A stretch of 64,000 nucleotides of DNA. Origin: Cryptosporangium sp044454545. GTDB taxonomy: Bacteria; Actinomycetota; Actinomycetes; Mycobacteriales; Cryptosporangiaceae. Location: the NCBI RefSeq assembly GCF_044454545.1, contig NZ_JBITDV010000005.1:62001-126000 (forward strand), read 5' to 3'. Below are positions 32,781 through 42,200 of this stretch, piece after piece. The notes under the pieces are model-generated. The model ran no database searches. It worked only from the letters and a program-made list of their open reading frames with translations, and had not been told where the DNA came from. The number at the start of each line of letters is the position of its first letter. The first letter of the stretch is position 1. The translations under genes and the position numbers were made by a program.

Positions 32781-34269
32781 GCTGCGGCGGGGCACCTACC
32801 GCGACTCGGTCCAGTTGTTGCAGGTCAGCCAGGCCGTCGGCGGCCTGGCCGGGGTGACCGGCGCGATGGTCGCGATGGGGACCGAGCTGAACCTCGAGCT
32901 GATCGCGGGCATGGGCTTCGACCTGCCGGTCGACGCGACCGCCGGAGACATGGTCGTCGCGATCGCCACCGACGACGAGCCGACCCGGGACGCGGCGATC
33001 GCCGCCGTCGACTCGGCCCTGGCCGCGAAGGCGCCGCGCACCACCGGCGACAGCACCCTGCCATCGCCGCGCACCCTCGGCGCGGCCGTGGACACCGCGG
33101 GGGCGACGCTGGCACTCGTCTCGACGCCCGGCCGGTTCGCGTTCGCGGACGCGATGGACGCACTCGACGCCGGTGCGTCCGTGCTCGTGTTCAGCGACAA
33201 CGTGCCGGTCGAGCAGGAGATCGCGCTCAAGGACCGGGCCGCCGAGCGCGGCCTGCTGGTGATGGGCCCGGACTGCGGAACGGCCGTCGTCGGCGGTCTC
33301 GGCCTCGGCTTCGCGAACGTCGTGCGCCCGGGCCCGGTCGGGCTGGTCGCCGCGTCCGGCACCGGGGCCCAGCAGGTGATGACGCTGCTCGACGCCGCCG
33401 GCGTCGGCCTCTCGCACTGCCTGGGCGTCGGCGGGCGCGATCTGTCCGCGGCCGTGGCCGGCCGGTCGACGCTGGCCGCGCTCGACGCGCTGGACGCGGA
33501 TCCGGCGACCGAGGTGATCCTGGTGGTCTCCAAGCCGCCCGCTCCCGAGGTCGCCGAACGGGTCAGGGAGCACGCGGCGAAGCTCTCCACGCCGGTCGTG
33601 TTCGGGCTGCTCGGCGGCGGGCGCCCGGACCTGACCGCGGTCGTCACGCAGGTGCTGGGGACGCTGGGCCGGCCGGTGCCCCGCTGGCCTCGCTGGCTGC
33701 CCTCGGACGAGAGCCCCGACCTGGTCGCTCCGTTCGGATTCGGCACCGGCAACCTGCGCGGCCTCTACAGCGGCGGAACGCTCTGCGACGAGGCGATGGT
33801 GATCGCGTCGGCGGCGCTCGGGCCGATCGCGTCGAACATCCCGCTCGATCCGTCCTGGACGATCGGCGCGGATCTGAAGGCCGACGGGCACGCGATGCTC
33901 GACTTCGGCGACGACGCGCTGACCGCCGGGCGTCCGCACCCGATGATCGACGGGACGCTGCGCCTGGCCCGGCTGGCCGAGGAGGCCGCCGATCCGGACT
34001 GCCGGGTGGTGCTGATGGACGTCGTCCTCGGCCACGGTGCCCACCCCGACCCGGCCGCCGAACTGGCCCCCGCCATCGCGTCCGCGCTGGTGGCGGCGGA
34101 TCGCCCGTTCGACGTCGTGATCGCGCTGATCGGCAGCGACGGCGACCCGCAGGGGGTGCGCGGGCAGGCCGCCGAACTGCAGGGCGTCGGCGCGCGTGTG
34201 TACTCGTCCAACGCCGAGGCCGCCCGCGAGGCCGTGGCCATCCTGAACCCCGCCGAGGTGACCGAATGA
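32767..34269 (+). CDS. allF: FdrA-family protein, AllF-type oxamic transcarbamylase subunit
   Basis: This 500-residue FdrA protein is related to acyl-CoA synthetase alpha-like domains. It has VFSDNVPVEQEIALKDRA and GLLVMGPDCGTAVVGGLGLGFANVV (about 160-190), GLVAASGTGAQQVM and a second nucleotide-binding-like domain with SGGTLCDEA and DVVLGHGAHPDPA. It is a proposed subunit of oxamic transcarbamylase with AllG and AllH. GTG start, 14-bp overlap with allH and 4-bp ATGA overlap with allG indicate tight stoichiometric coupling. Confidence 0.92.
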   Translation: MKHIELRRGTYRDSVQLLQVSQAVGGLAGVTGAMVAMGTELNLELIAGMGFDLPVDATAGDMVVAIATDDEPTRDAAIAAVDSALAAKAPRTTGDSTLPSPRTLGAAVDTAGATLALVSTPGRFAFADAMDALDAGASVLVFSDNVPVEQEIALKDRAAERGLLVMGPDCGTAVVGGLGLGFANVVRPGPVGLVAASGTGAQQVMTLLDAAGVGLSHCLGVGGRDLSAAVAGRSTLAALDALDADPATEVILVVSKPPAPEVAERVREHAAKLSTPVVFGLLGGGRPDLTAVVTQVLGTLGRPVPRWPRWLPSDESPDLVAPFGFGTGNLRGLYSGGTLCDEAMVIASAALGPIASNIPLDPSWTIGADLKADGHAMLDFGDDALTAGRPHPMIDGTLRLARLAEEAADPDCRVVLMDVVLGHGAHPDPAAELAPAIASALVAADRPFDVVIALIGSDGDPQGVRGQAAELQGVGARVYSSNAEAAREAVAILNPAEVTE

Positions 34270-35675
34270 GCACGTTGAACGGCCTTCTCGACGGCGAGCC
34301 GTCGGTCGCCACGGCCGGAGCCGAACTGTTCGCCGACGCGCTGACCGCGCAGGCCGCCGCAGTGACGCCGGTCGACTGGCAGCCGCCGGTGGGCTCGGCC
34401 GACGCGCTGGTCCGGGTGATGGCCGATCCACGCCGGGTCAGCGCGAACGCCACCGCACTGCAACGGATGCTCGCCGCAGGCGCCACGCTGGTCGACGTCC
34501 GCCGAGCCTCGGACGTGGTGGGGCTGCAGGCGGGTCAGTTCCGGCACGCGGGCCCGCCGATCACCTGGGAGCGGGCCTCCGGGCCGATGCGCGGAGCGCT
34601 GATCGGCGCGGCCCTGTACGAAGGCCTGGCCGCGGACGCGGAGGCGGCGGAGGCCCTACTGGCCGGCGGAGGCGCCGAGTGGGCGCCGTGCCACGCCGGG
34701 GGCGGGGTCGGGCCGATGGCCGGGGTCGTGTCGCCCTCGATGTGGGTGTTCGTCCTGCGCGACGAGGCGCACGACCGCACGTCGTGGTGCTCGCTCAACG
34801 AGGGCCTGGGCAAGGTGCTGCGCTACGGCGCGTACGGGCCCGAGGTGATCGAGCGGCTGCGCTGGATGTCGGCCGTGCTCGGCCCGTCGCTCCAGGCCGC
34901 GGTGCGGGAACACGGTCCGGTGGACATCAAGGGCATCATCGCCCAGATGGTCCAGATGGGCGACGAGGGCCACAACCGGAACCGGGCCGGGACGCTCATG
35001 CTGCTCCGGGACCTGCTCCCGGCGATGATCGACGCCGGGGTGGCCTCGCACGAGGTGGCGTCGGTGGCGCGATTCATCGGAGGAAACGACCACTTCTTCC
35101 TGAACCTGGTCATGCCCGCCTGCAAGCTCCAGACCGCGGCGGCCTCCGGGATCGACGGTTCGACGGTCGTGACGACGATGGCGCGGAACGGGACCGACTT
35201 CGGAATCCAGGTGTCGGGCACCGGCGACCAGTGGTTCACCGGGCCGGCGAACACCCCGCGAGGTCTGTTCCTGGGCTCGTACGGGCCGGAGGACGCGAAC
35301 CCCGACATCGGCGACTCGGCGATCACCGAGACCGCGGGCATCGGCGGGTTCGCGATGGCGAGCGCTCCGGCGATCGTCCGGTTCGTCGGCGGGACCGTGT
35401 CCGACGCGCTGCGGACCAGCCGGGAGATGTACGGGATCACGACCGGCGAGAACCCGTCCTACGCGCTGCCGATCCTCGACTTCCGCGGCGCGGCGACCGG
35501 TATCGACGTCACGAAGGTCGTGCGTACCGGGGTTTTGCCGCAGATCAACACCGGTATGGCGGGACGCGTGGCCGGGGTCGGCCAGGTCGGCGCCGGGCTC
35601 GTGACGCCACCGATGGAATGCTTCGTCGGCGCTCTCGACGCGCTCGGCGCAGCCGCGCCGGGGCTGGGCGGGTAG
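34266..35675 (+). CDS. allG: DUF1116 protein, AllG-type oxamic transcarbamylase subunit
   Basis: A 469-residue DUF1116 (YlbE) protein with WQPPVGSADALVRVMADPR near the N-terminus, GAEWAPCHAGGGVGPMAGVVSPSMWVF, GDEGHNRNRAGTLMLLRDLLP and NDHFFLNLVMPACK, all typical of the family. It completes the three-subunit AllFGH set. In Enterobacteria a carbamate kinase (AllK) follows to harvest ATP from carbamoyl phosphate; none is found here, as the next genes are an RDD protein and an aminotransferase. Confidence 0.92.
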   Translation: MSTLNGLLDGEPSVATAGAELFADALTAQAAAVTPVDWQPPVGSADALVRVMADPRRVSANATALQRMLAAGATLVDVRRASDVVGLQAGQFRHAGPPITWERASGPMRGALIGAALYEGLAADAEAAEALLAGGGAEWAPCHAGGGVGPMAGVVSPSMWVFVLRDEAHDRTSWCSLNEGLGKVLRYGAYGPEVIERLRWMSAVLGPSLQAAVREHGPVDIKGIIAQMVQMGDEGHNRNRAGTLMLLRDLLPAMIDAGVASHEVASVARFIGGNDHFFLNLVMPACKLQTAAASGIDGSTVVTTMARNGTDFGIQVSGTGDQWFTGPANTPRGLFLGSYGPEDANPDIGDSAITETAGIGGFAMASAPAIVRFVGGTVSDALRTSREMYGITTGENPSYALPILDFRGAATGIDVTKVVRTGVLPQINTGMAGRVAGVGQVGAGLVTPPMECFVGALDALGAAAPGLGG

Positions 35676-36067
35676 CGGCCTGGTTGCAGGTCGGTGGCGT
35701 GCCCGAAAAGCACTGCGGGCCGCCGGTGCGGGGTCGATATCTCGGTTGCGAGGGTCGCCCCCCGCACCTGCGGGCCCCCCGCACTGCAGGTGAACGGACC
35801 CCCATGGGCGGCCCTCGCATCGAACTCCGGCTCGGACGACGCCCCCGCGTGCCCTGGCCGGCCCCTGGTTCGGCGCGGCTCGACCCCCGCAGCCACCCGA
35901 GCCGTGACGCCGCCGTTCCGTGTGCCGACGACCCCCGCAGGCACGCGGAGCGGCGGCTCTGCGTTGTCCCCTGTGTAGTGGGCCCTGTGTGGTGGGCTCC
36001 TCCGTACGGCAGTACGGCAGGATGGACGCTGGACAGGACAACAGTGGAGTAGGTGTGAGGTGATCCG
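35676..36067. promoter_or_regulatory. 392-bp gene-free region with two competing hairpins
   Basis: No convincing gene. On the RNA level GGTGCGGGG (35725-35733) can pair with CCCCGCACC (35760-35768, 9 bp), while CACCTGC (35765-35771) can pair with GCAGGTG (35786-35792, 7 bp). The two stems share bases 35765-35768 and so exclude each other, an attenuator-like layout. The structures may simply terminate the allHFG transcript. The last 80 bp before the RDD gene carry a gtacggca direct repeat (8 bp, twice) and should contain its promoter. Confidence 0.5.
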
Positions 36068-37009
36068 GTGACCCCGATCCCCGGTTGGTATCCCGACCCG
36101 GCGGATCCGGAGACGCAGCGCTACTGGGACGGCGAGCAGTGGCTCGGTACCCCGCTGCCGGTCGGTGCCGTGCCCCCTGTCGGCCCGCCACCCACCGAGC
36201 CCGTCGCGGCGACCGCGCCCGGCGCCGTCAACGCACCGGCCGGATCGGCCGACCCGACTGCGCCGTCAGCGCCCGGGAGCCGCCAGGCCGGTTGGACGCC
36301 GTCCTGGCCGTCGCCGCCTACCGGCGCACCACCCAAGACGGACGCCCCGCCGCAGGGCGACGCCAAGCCTTCGCGCTGGGGTCAGCCCGGCAAGCCTCCG
36401 CCGACGCTGCCTCCGGTACCTCCCGGCCACATCCGGGTCCCGGGCTCGACCGCCACGATGCCGCTCGACGTCACGAAGCTGGCCCCGCTCAGCCTGCGCG
36501 TCCTGGCCCGGGTCATCGACATCGTCGCGGTGTTCCTGCTGTGCCTGGTCGTGAACGGCTACTTCTTCTACCAGTTCGCGGAGGCGATCGGGCCGAACGT
36601 CAACGACGTGCTGCTCGGCCGGGAGGCGGTCTCCTCCGAGGCCAGCCGGCTGAACTGGATCATCATCATCCTGACGATCGGCCTCTGGTTCGCCTACGAG
36701 GTCCCGGCCACCGCCAACAGCGGCCAGACGCTCGGCAAGCGTCTGGTCGGCATCCGGGTGGTCAAGGTGGTCGACGACAGCTCGCTGACGTTCGGCCAGT
36801 CGATCCGGCGCTGGCTGATCCTGATGCTGCCGAGCCCCGCGGGCAGCTTCCTGTGCGGGTTCCCCCTGCAGCTCGCCGACTTGCTGTGGTGCATCTGGGA
36901 CCGACCGGCCCGCCAGTGCCTGCACGACAAGGCGGTGACGTCGATCGTCGTCCGGTCGAGCATGGTGCCGGTCCCGGTCAAGGTCGCCAAGAAATCCGAT
37001 TCGGAGTAG
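36068..37009 (+). CDS. DUF2510-RDD family membrane protein
   Basis: The protein has 313 residues. The first 25 form a DUF2510 motif (PGWYPDPADPETQRYWDGEQW), a short tryptophan-rich module common in actinobacterial membrane proteins. Residues about 30-130 are Pro/Ala-rich. Residues about 138-300 are an RDD domain with three transmembrane helices, including the defining Arg and Asp in LSLRVLARVIDIVAVF and GQTLGKRLVGIRVVK. RDD proteins may be ion or metabolite transporters; function is unknown for this type. GTG start with GAGGTGA upstream. The next gene starts 11 bp later, so the two are likely co-transcribed. Confidence 0.9.
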   Translation: MTPIPGWYPDPADPETQRYWDGEQWLGTPLPVGAVPPVGPPPTEPVAATAPGAVNAPAGSADPTAPSAPGSRQAGWTPSWPSPPTGAPPKTDAPPQGDAKPSRWGQPGKPPPTLPPVPPGHIRVPGSTATMPLDVTKLAPLSLRVLARVIDIVAVFLLCLVVNGYFFYQFAEAIGPNVNDVLLGREAVSSEASRLNWIIIILTIGLWFAYEVPATANSGQTLGKRLVGIRVVKVVDDSSLTFGQSIRRWLILMLPSPAGSFLCGFPLQLADLLWCIWDRPARQCLHDKAVTSIVVRSSMVPVPVKVAKKSDSE

Positions 37010-37020
37010 GAGCACCACCG

Positions 37021-38097
37021 ATGCCGCTGACCCGTCCCGACCTGGAGACGATCCCCCGCTACGTGGCCGGGAAGAACCCCAGCGACGTGGCGCGCGAATC
37101 CGGGATCCCGGAAGCGGTGAAGCTCGCCAGCAACGAGGTGCCGTACGGGCCGCTGCCCGGCGTCGTCGAGGCGGTCACGAGCGCGGTCGCGAACACCCAC
37201 CGTTACCCCGACCCGGGGGTCGTCGCGCTCCGGAAGCGCCTCGGCGAGCGGTACGACGTCGACCCCGGCCGGATCGTGGCCGGCTGCGGATCGGTCGCAC
37301 TGGCCGAGCACATCGTCCGGGCGGCGGTGCTGCCGGGCGACGAGGTCGTCTACTCCTGGCGCTCGTTCGAGGCCTACCCGATCGTCACGACGTCCTGCGG
37401 CGCGACGAGCGTCCAGGTGCCGAACACCGACACCCACGCGCACGACCTGGACGCGATGGCCGCGGCGGTGACCGAGCGGACGAAGGTGGTGTTCGTCTGC
37501 ACGCCGAACAACCCGACCGGGACGGCCGTTCACGCCGGCGAACTCGACCGGTTCCTCGACCGGGTCGGCCCGGACGTGCTGGTCGTGATCGACGAGGCGT
37601 ACCGGGAGTTCGTCCGTGACCCGGCAGTGCCGGACGGGCTGGTCGCGGCGAAGGACCGGCCCAACGTCGTCGTGCTGCGGACGCTGTCCAAGGCATGGGG
37701 CCTGGCCGGTATCCGGGTCGGCTGGCTGGCCGCCGATCCGTCCGTGGCCGACGCGATCCGCAAGGTCGTGACGCCGTTCTCGGTGAACCACGTGGCCCAG
37801 GCCGCCGCCCTGGCCGCGCTCGACGCCGAGGACGAGATGAACCGCCGGGTCGATCTGGTGGTCGCCGAGCGCACCCGGGTGCTCGACACGATCACGTCGC
37901 TGCGCGCCGACGTGCCGGACACGCAGGCGAACTTCCTCTGGCTCCCGCTCGGCGACGACGCCACCGAGTTCGCGGCCTCGTGCGAGAAGCGCGGTGTGAT
38001 CGTGCGGCCGTTCGCCGGGGACGGCGTCCGGGTGACGATCGGGACGCCGTCCGAGAACGACCTGTTCCTCGAAGCCGCAGCCGAGCTCCTCGCCTAG
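37021..38097 (+). CDS. Histidinol-phosphate / aromatic aminotransferase (HisC-like)
   Basis: This 358-residue class I PLP aminotransferase has KLASNEVPYGPLPG, CTPNNPTGTAV, DEAYREFV and the PLP lysine in LSKAWGLAGIRVGW (about residue 224), then the phosphate-contact Arg in the C-terminal part (VIVRPFAGDGVRVTIGT). Such enzymes act on histidinol phosphate or on aromatic amino acids (HisC2/PatA). As there is no his operon here, an accessory or aromatic role is likely. GGAG lies in the 11-bp gap after the RDD stop. The 3' end overlaps the convergent peptidase gene by 4 bp. Confidence 0.9.
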   Translation: MPLTRPDLETIPRYVAGKNPSDVARESGIPEAVKLASNEVPYGPLPGVVEAVTSAVANTHRYPDPGVVALRKRLGERYDVDPGRIVAGCGSVALAEHIVRAAVLPGDEVVYSWRSFEAYPIVTTSCGATSVQVPNTDTHAHDLDAMAAAVTERTKVVFVCTPNNPTGTAVHAGELDRFLDRVGPDVLVVIDEAYREFVRDPAVPDGLVAAKDRPNVVVLRTLSKAWGLAGIRVGWLAADPSVADAIRKVVTPFSVNHVAQAAALAALDAEDEMNRRVDLVVAERTRVLDTITSLRADVPDTQANFLWLPLGDDATEFAASCEKRGVIVRPFAGDGVRVTIGTPSENDLFLEAAAELLA

Positions 38098-39182
38098 CGG
38101 AGCGCGACCTTGTCGAGATAGTCGCGCAGGACCGGGACGAGGAGTTCGAGGGACGCGAGGTCCACCCACTCCTCGTCGCCGTGGTGGCCGCCGCCCCGCG
38201 GGCGGGTCACCGCGCACGGCACCCCGACGGCCGCGTACTGGGCGGCGTCGCTGGAGCCGAACGAGAGGCACCCACCGCAGGGAGTGCCGACGACCTTCTC
38301 GACGCTGCGCGCGAACTCGGCCAGCAGCGGGTCGGTCAGGTCGTGCCGGACCGGCGGGAACAGCACGAGCAGCTCGAGGTCGGCACCGTGCCGGCGGCAG
38401 ATCTCGGCTACGTCCCGCTCGGCCGCCGCCAGTTCGTCCGGGCCCATCACCCGGATGTCGAGCACGGCTTCGGCCTGGTCGGGCAGCTGGTTCGGCGCGG
38501 TGCCGGCCCGCAGGAAGCTGACGTTGAGCGTGTCGACGTGCGGCTCCTCGACCGGGAACCGCTGCCGGATGTCGGTCAGCAGGTCGAGCAGCTTGAGCGA
38601 GGCGCTCTGCCCGCTCCACGGCCGGGAGCCGTGCACCGCGACGCCGTAGGTGCTCACCCGCACCCGCCAGGCGCCCTTCGCGACCTCTTCGAGCTGCCAG
38701 TCGTCACCGCCGTCGGGCAGCACCGCGACCCGCGGCCGGTACCCCTCGCCCTCGAGCAGCATCTTGACGCCGAGGTCGCGGGTCTCCTCGTCGGTCGTGA
38801 TCATCACGCCGAGGTCGTAGCGGTGCAGCTCGGGCCCGAGCTCGTCGATCAGCACCAGGTAGGCCGCGATCGCTCCCTTCATGTCGAACACGCCCCGGCC
38901 GAGGACCCGGTCACCGTCGCGCTTCAGCGTGAACAGGTGCTCGGGGCCCGGGACGACGTCGAGATGGGCGGTGAGCATGACCGCCGGGGAGAGCGTCGGG
39001 CGCACGGTCGCGACCAGCGCACCGAACCCGTCCTGGTCGAACCGCCGGACGATCAGTCCACGCGCGGCCAGGAAGTCGCCGATGAGGTCGAGTCCTTCCT
39101 CCGACGCGGCGCGGTTGCCGGACACGGTCGGAAGCGCCACCAGGCACTCCAACATCGACGCCAACAGTTTCGCGCCGGTCAC
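38094..39182 (-). CDS. M20-family zinc metallopeptidase (ArgE/DapE/CPG2-like)
   Basis: About 362 residues of an M20 di-zinc amidohydrolase. Metal and catalytic motifs are MLTAHLDVVPG (His and Asp), GRGVFDMKGAIAAYL (bridging Asp), ITTDEETRDLG (catalytic Glu pair) and GGGHHGDEEWVD (C-terminal His). The family removes N-acyl groups or C-terminal residues from small peptides. The start is uncertain: GTG 39182 is used, with ATG 39155 and GTG 39200 as alternatives. Upstream is a 29-bp tandem repeat rather than a clear promoter. It is convergent with the aminotransferase. Confidence 0.85.
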   Translation of the reverse strand: MTGAKLLASMLECLVALPTVSGNRAASEEGLDLIGDFLAARGLIVRRFDQDGFGALVATVRPTLSPAVMLTAHLDVVPGPEHLFTLKRDGDRVLGRGVFDMKGAIAAYLVLIDELGPELHRYDLGVMITTDEETRDLGVKMLLEGEGYRPRVAVLPDGGDDWQLEEVAKGAWRVRVSTYGVAVHGSRPWSGQSASLKLLDLLTDIRQRFPVEEPHVDTLNVSFLRAGTAPNQLPDQAEAVLDIRVMGPDELAAAERDVAEICRRHGADLELLVLFPPVRHDLTDPLLAEFARSVEKVVGTPCGGCLSFGSSDAAQYAAVGVPCAVTRPRGGGHHGDEEWVDLASLELLVPVLRDYLDKVALR

Positions 39183-39211
39183 TCCGGTCTCAGAAAACAC
39201 GAAGCCCCTGT

Positions 39212-39278
39212 TCGTCGCATGGCCGTCGGCTGAGCCCCGATCGTCGCATGGCCGTCGGCTGAGCCCCGATCGTCGCAT
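39212..39278. repeat. 29-bp tandem repeat upstream of the M20 gene (2.3 copies)
   Basis: Two identical 29-bp copies (39212-39240 and 39241-39269, beginning tcgtcgcatggccgtcggct) followed by nine bases of a third. The repeat lies in the gap between the ABC exporter stop and the M20 start. Unlike the coding repeats elsewhere, the unit is not a multiple of 3. Confidence 0.93.
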
Positions 39279-39295
39279 CCCCCTCCTGCCCGGCT

Positions 39296-42200
39296 TCAAC
39301 CCACCGGGTCGACCTCGCCGCGTTCGAACAACTCGGCCTCGAGGGCGGCGGCGCCGTCTTGCGCCCACAGGCGTGCGTACACCCCGTCGGAGGCGATCAG
39401 TTCGGCGTGCCTGCCCTGCTCGGCGATCTCGCCGTTGTCCATCACGATGATGCGATCGGCCCGGGCGGCGGTGGCCAGGCGGTGCGCGATCACGACCGTC
39501 GTCCGGCGACGGGACAGCGCGTCACCGGCGGCGAGCACCACGGCCTCGCTCGCCGGGTCGAGCGCCGCGGTGGCCTCGTCGAGCAGCAACAGATCGGGGT
39601 CGACGAGCTCGGCCCTGGCCAGCGACACCAGCTGACGCTGCCCGGCGGACAGGCCGCCGCCGCGCTCGGACACCGGGTGCCGGAACCCACCCTGGATCGA
39701 CCCGACCATCCCGACCGCGCCGACCGCCCTGGCCGCACCCTCCACGACCGCGGGAGGCGAGGCCGGCCGGCCGTAGCTGATGTTCGAGGCGACGTCGCCG
39801 GTGAACAGATGCGGCTCCTGCGGCACGACGCCGAGCCGGGCCCGGTAGTCGGCCAGCCGGTACTGCCGAACGTCGACGCCGTCGATCAGCACTGCCCCGC
39901 CGGTCACGTCGTAGAAGCGGGCGAGCAGTTTCAGCACCGTCGACTTGCCCGCGCCGGTCTCGCCGACCAGCGCCACGGTTTCGCCCGGTTCGATCACCAG
40001 CGAGACACCGCGCAGCGCCTCGGTGTCGGCACCCGCGTACCGGAACCGAGCGTTACGCAGTTCGACCCGGCCGTTCAGCCGGTCGGGGATCGCGGCCGGA
40101 GTCTCGGCGTCGACGACCGACGTCGGCGTCCGCAGCAGATCGCCGATCCGGCTCAGACCGATGCGGGCTTGCTGATAGCCGTCGAACACCTGGGAGAGCT
40201 GCTGGATCGGCTGGAAGAACAGGGCGAGGTAGAGCAGGAACGCGGTCAGGATGCCGGGCGTGACCCCGCCCGACGCGATCCGGTGGGCACCGACCGCGAG
40301 CACCGCGGCCTGGCCGAGGTCGGACAGCAGCCCGACGAACGGGAAGAACGTGGCGATGTAGGTCTGCGCCCGCATGCGCGACCTGCGGTACGCGTCGCTG
40401 CGCCCGGCGAAGTCGGCCGCGGACCGCGCCTCCCGGACGTAGGCCTGCGCGACCCGCATGCCGGAGACGTTCTCCTGGAAGTCGGCGTTGACGACGCTGA
40501 CCCGCTCGCGGGCCTCTTCGTACGCGAGCGCCGACAGCCGGCGGAAGATCAGCGTCGCGACGATCACGACCGGCAGTACCGCCAGCGCGATCAGCGCGAG
40601 CCCGGCGTCGGTCAGCAGCAGCGCGGCCGTGACCCCGAGGATCGTCAGGACGCTGACCACCGCGGTGGCCAGGCCGGTCTGCAGGAACGTCGAGAGCGCG
40701 TCGACGTCGGTGGTCATCCGGGTCATGATGCGGCCGGCCAGCTCGCGCTCGTAGTAGTCGAGCCCGAGCCGCTGCAGGTGCGAGAAGCTGCGGATCCGCA
40801 GCAGGTAGAGGACCTTCTCGCCGGCCTGCGACGCGGTCACGGTCTGGGTGCGCACGGCCAGCCAGTCGACCAGCACCACGAGGACGCCGATCACGGCGGT
40901 GACGAGGAGCGCGCGCTCCGAGCCGCCGACCACACCGGCGTCGATCGCGTGCTGGGCCAGCAGCGGGAACGCGACCGTGGCGGCCGCGTCGAGCGCGATC
41001 AGACCGATCGTCGCCCACAGCAGCCAGCGCACCGGGCGCAGCAGACGTCCGAGGCGGAACTGCGGGTCGGGCGCGCGCGGATCGATGTCGATCAGCGTGG
41101 GTTCCTCGGTCGCCGGCGGCAGCGCCCGGACCGCGGCCAGCAGCTCCGGCGTCGCCGGCGTACCGCCCTGGTCGAAGTGGCCACCGGCCGGTGCGCTGCG
41201 CTGGGCCCGGGACGAGACCAGCGGGTCTTCGTCCGCCTCGACCGCGGGCCACAGCGCCGGCGTCACGACCTCCGCGCCGGCGACGGGCGGTGTGCCCTGC
41301 GATCCGGCCGGAGTCCGGAGGGAATCCGCCTCGTCGGCGGCCTCGTCCGGCCCGGCCAGCAGCGACCGGAACAGCGGGGAACGCTCGGCGAGTTCGGCCT
41401 GGGTGCCGACGTCGACGACGCGGCCGCCGTCGAGCACCGCCACCCGGTCGGCCAGCGCCAGCGTCGAGCGCCGGTGCGCGATCAGGATCGTCGTCCGGTC
41501 GGCGGTGACCTGGCGCAGCGTTGCGTGGATCGCGGCCTCGGTGACGTTGTCGACCGCCGACGTCGCGTCGTCCAGCAGCAGCACGCGCGGGTCGGTGAGC
41601 AGTGCCCGGGCCAGCGCGATGCGCTGCCGCTGACCGCCGGAGAGCGTCAGCCCGCGCTCGCCGACCAGCGTGTCGTACCCCTCCGGCAGCGCGCGGATGA
41701 AGCCGTCGGCCTCGACCGCGCGGGCGACCGCCTCCACCTCGGCGTCGGTGGCGTCCGGACGCCCGTAGGCGATGTTCGCCCGGACCGACGCGGAGAACAG
41801 GAACGCTTCCTCGAAGACGACGCCGATCGCGCCGCGCAGCTCGGCCAGGCGCAGTTGCCGCACGTCGACGCCGCCCAGCGCCACCGACCCGCCGCGGACG
41901 TCGTAGAACCGCGTGAGCAGCAGCGCGAGCGTCGACTTCCCCGACCCCGGCGGGCCGACCAGCGCCAGCGTCTCGCCGGGCGTGACCTCGAGTGAGAGCC
42001 CGTCGAGCACGGTGTCGTCGGACGCGTACCCGAACCGCACGTCGCGGTAGCGGATGCCGAGCGGGCCTTCCGGCAGCGTCCGCGGCTCGGCCGGGTCGGT
42101 GACCGAGGGCTCGCTCTCGATGACGTCGTAGACGCGCTCGACACCGGCCCGGGCGAGCTGCCCCATCGTCAGCAGGCCGGACACCACCCTGGTCGCGCCC

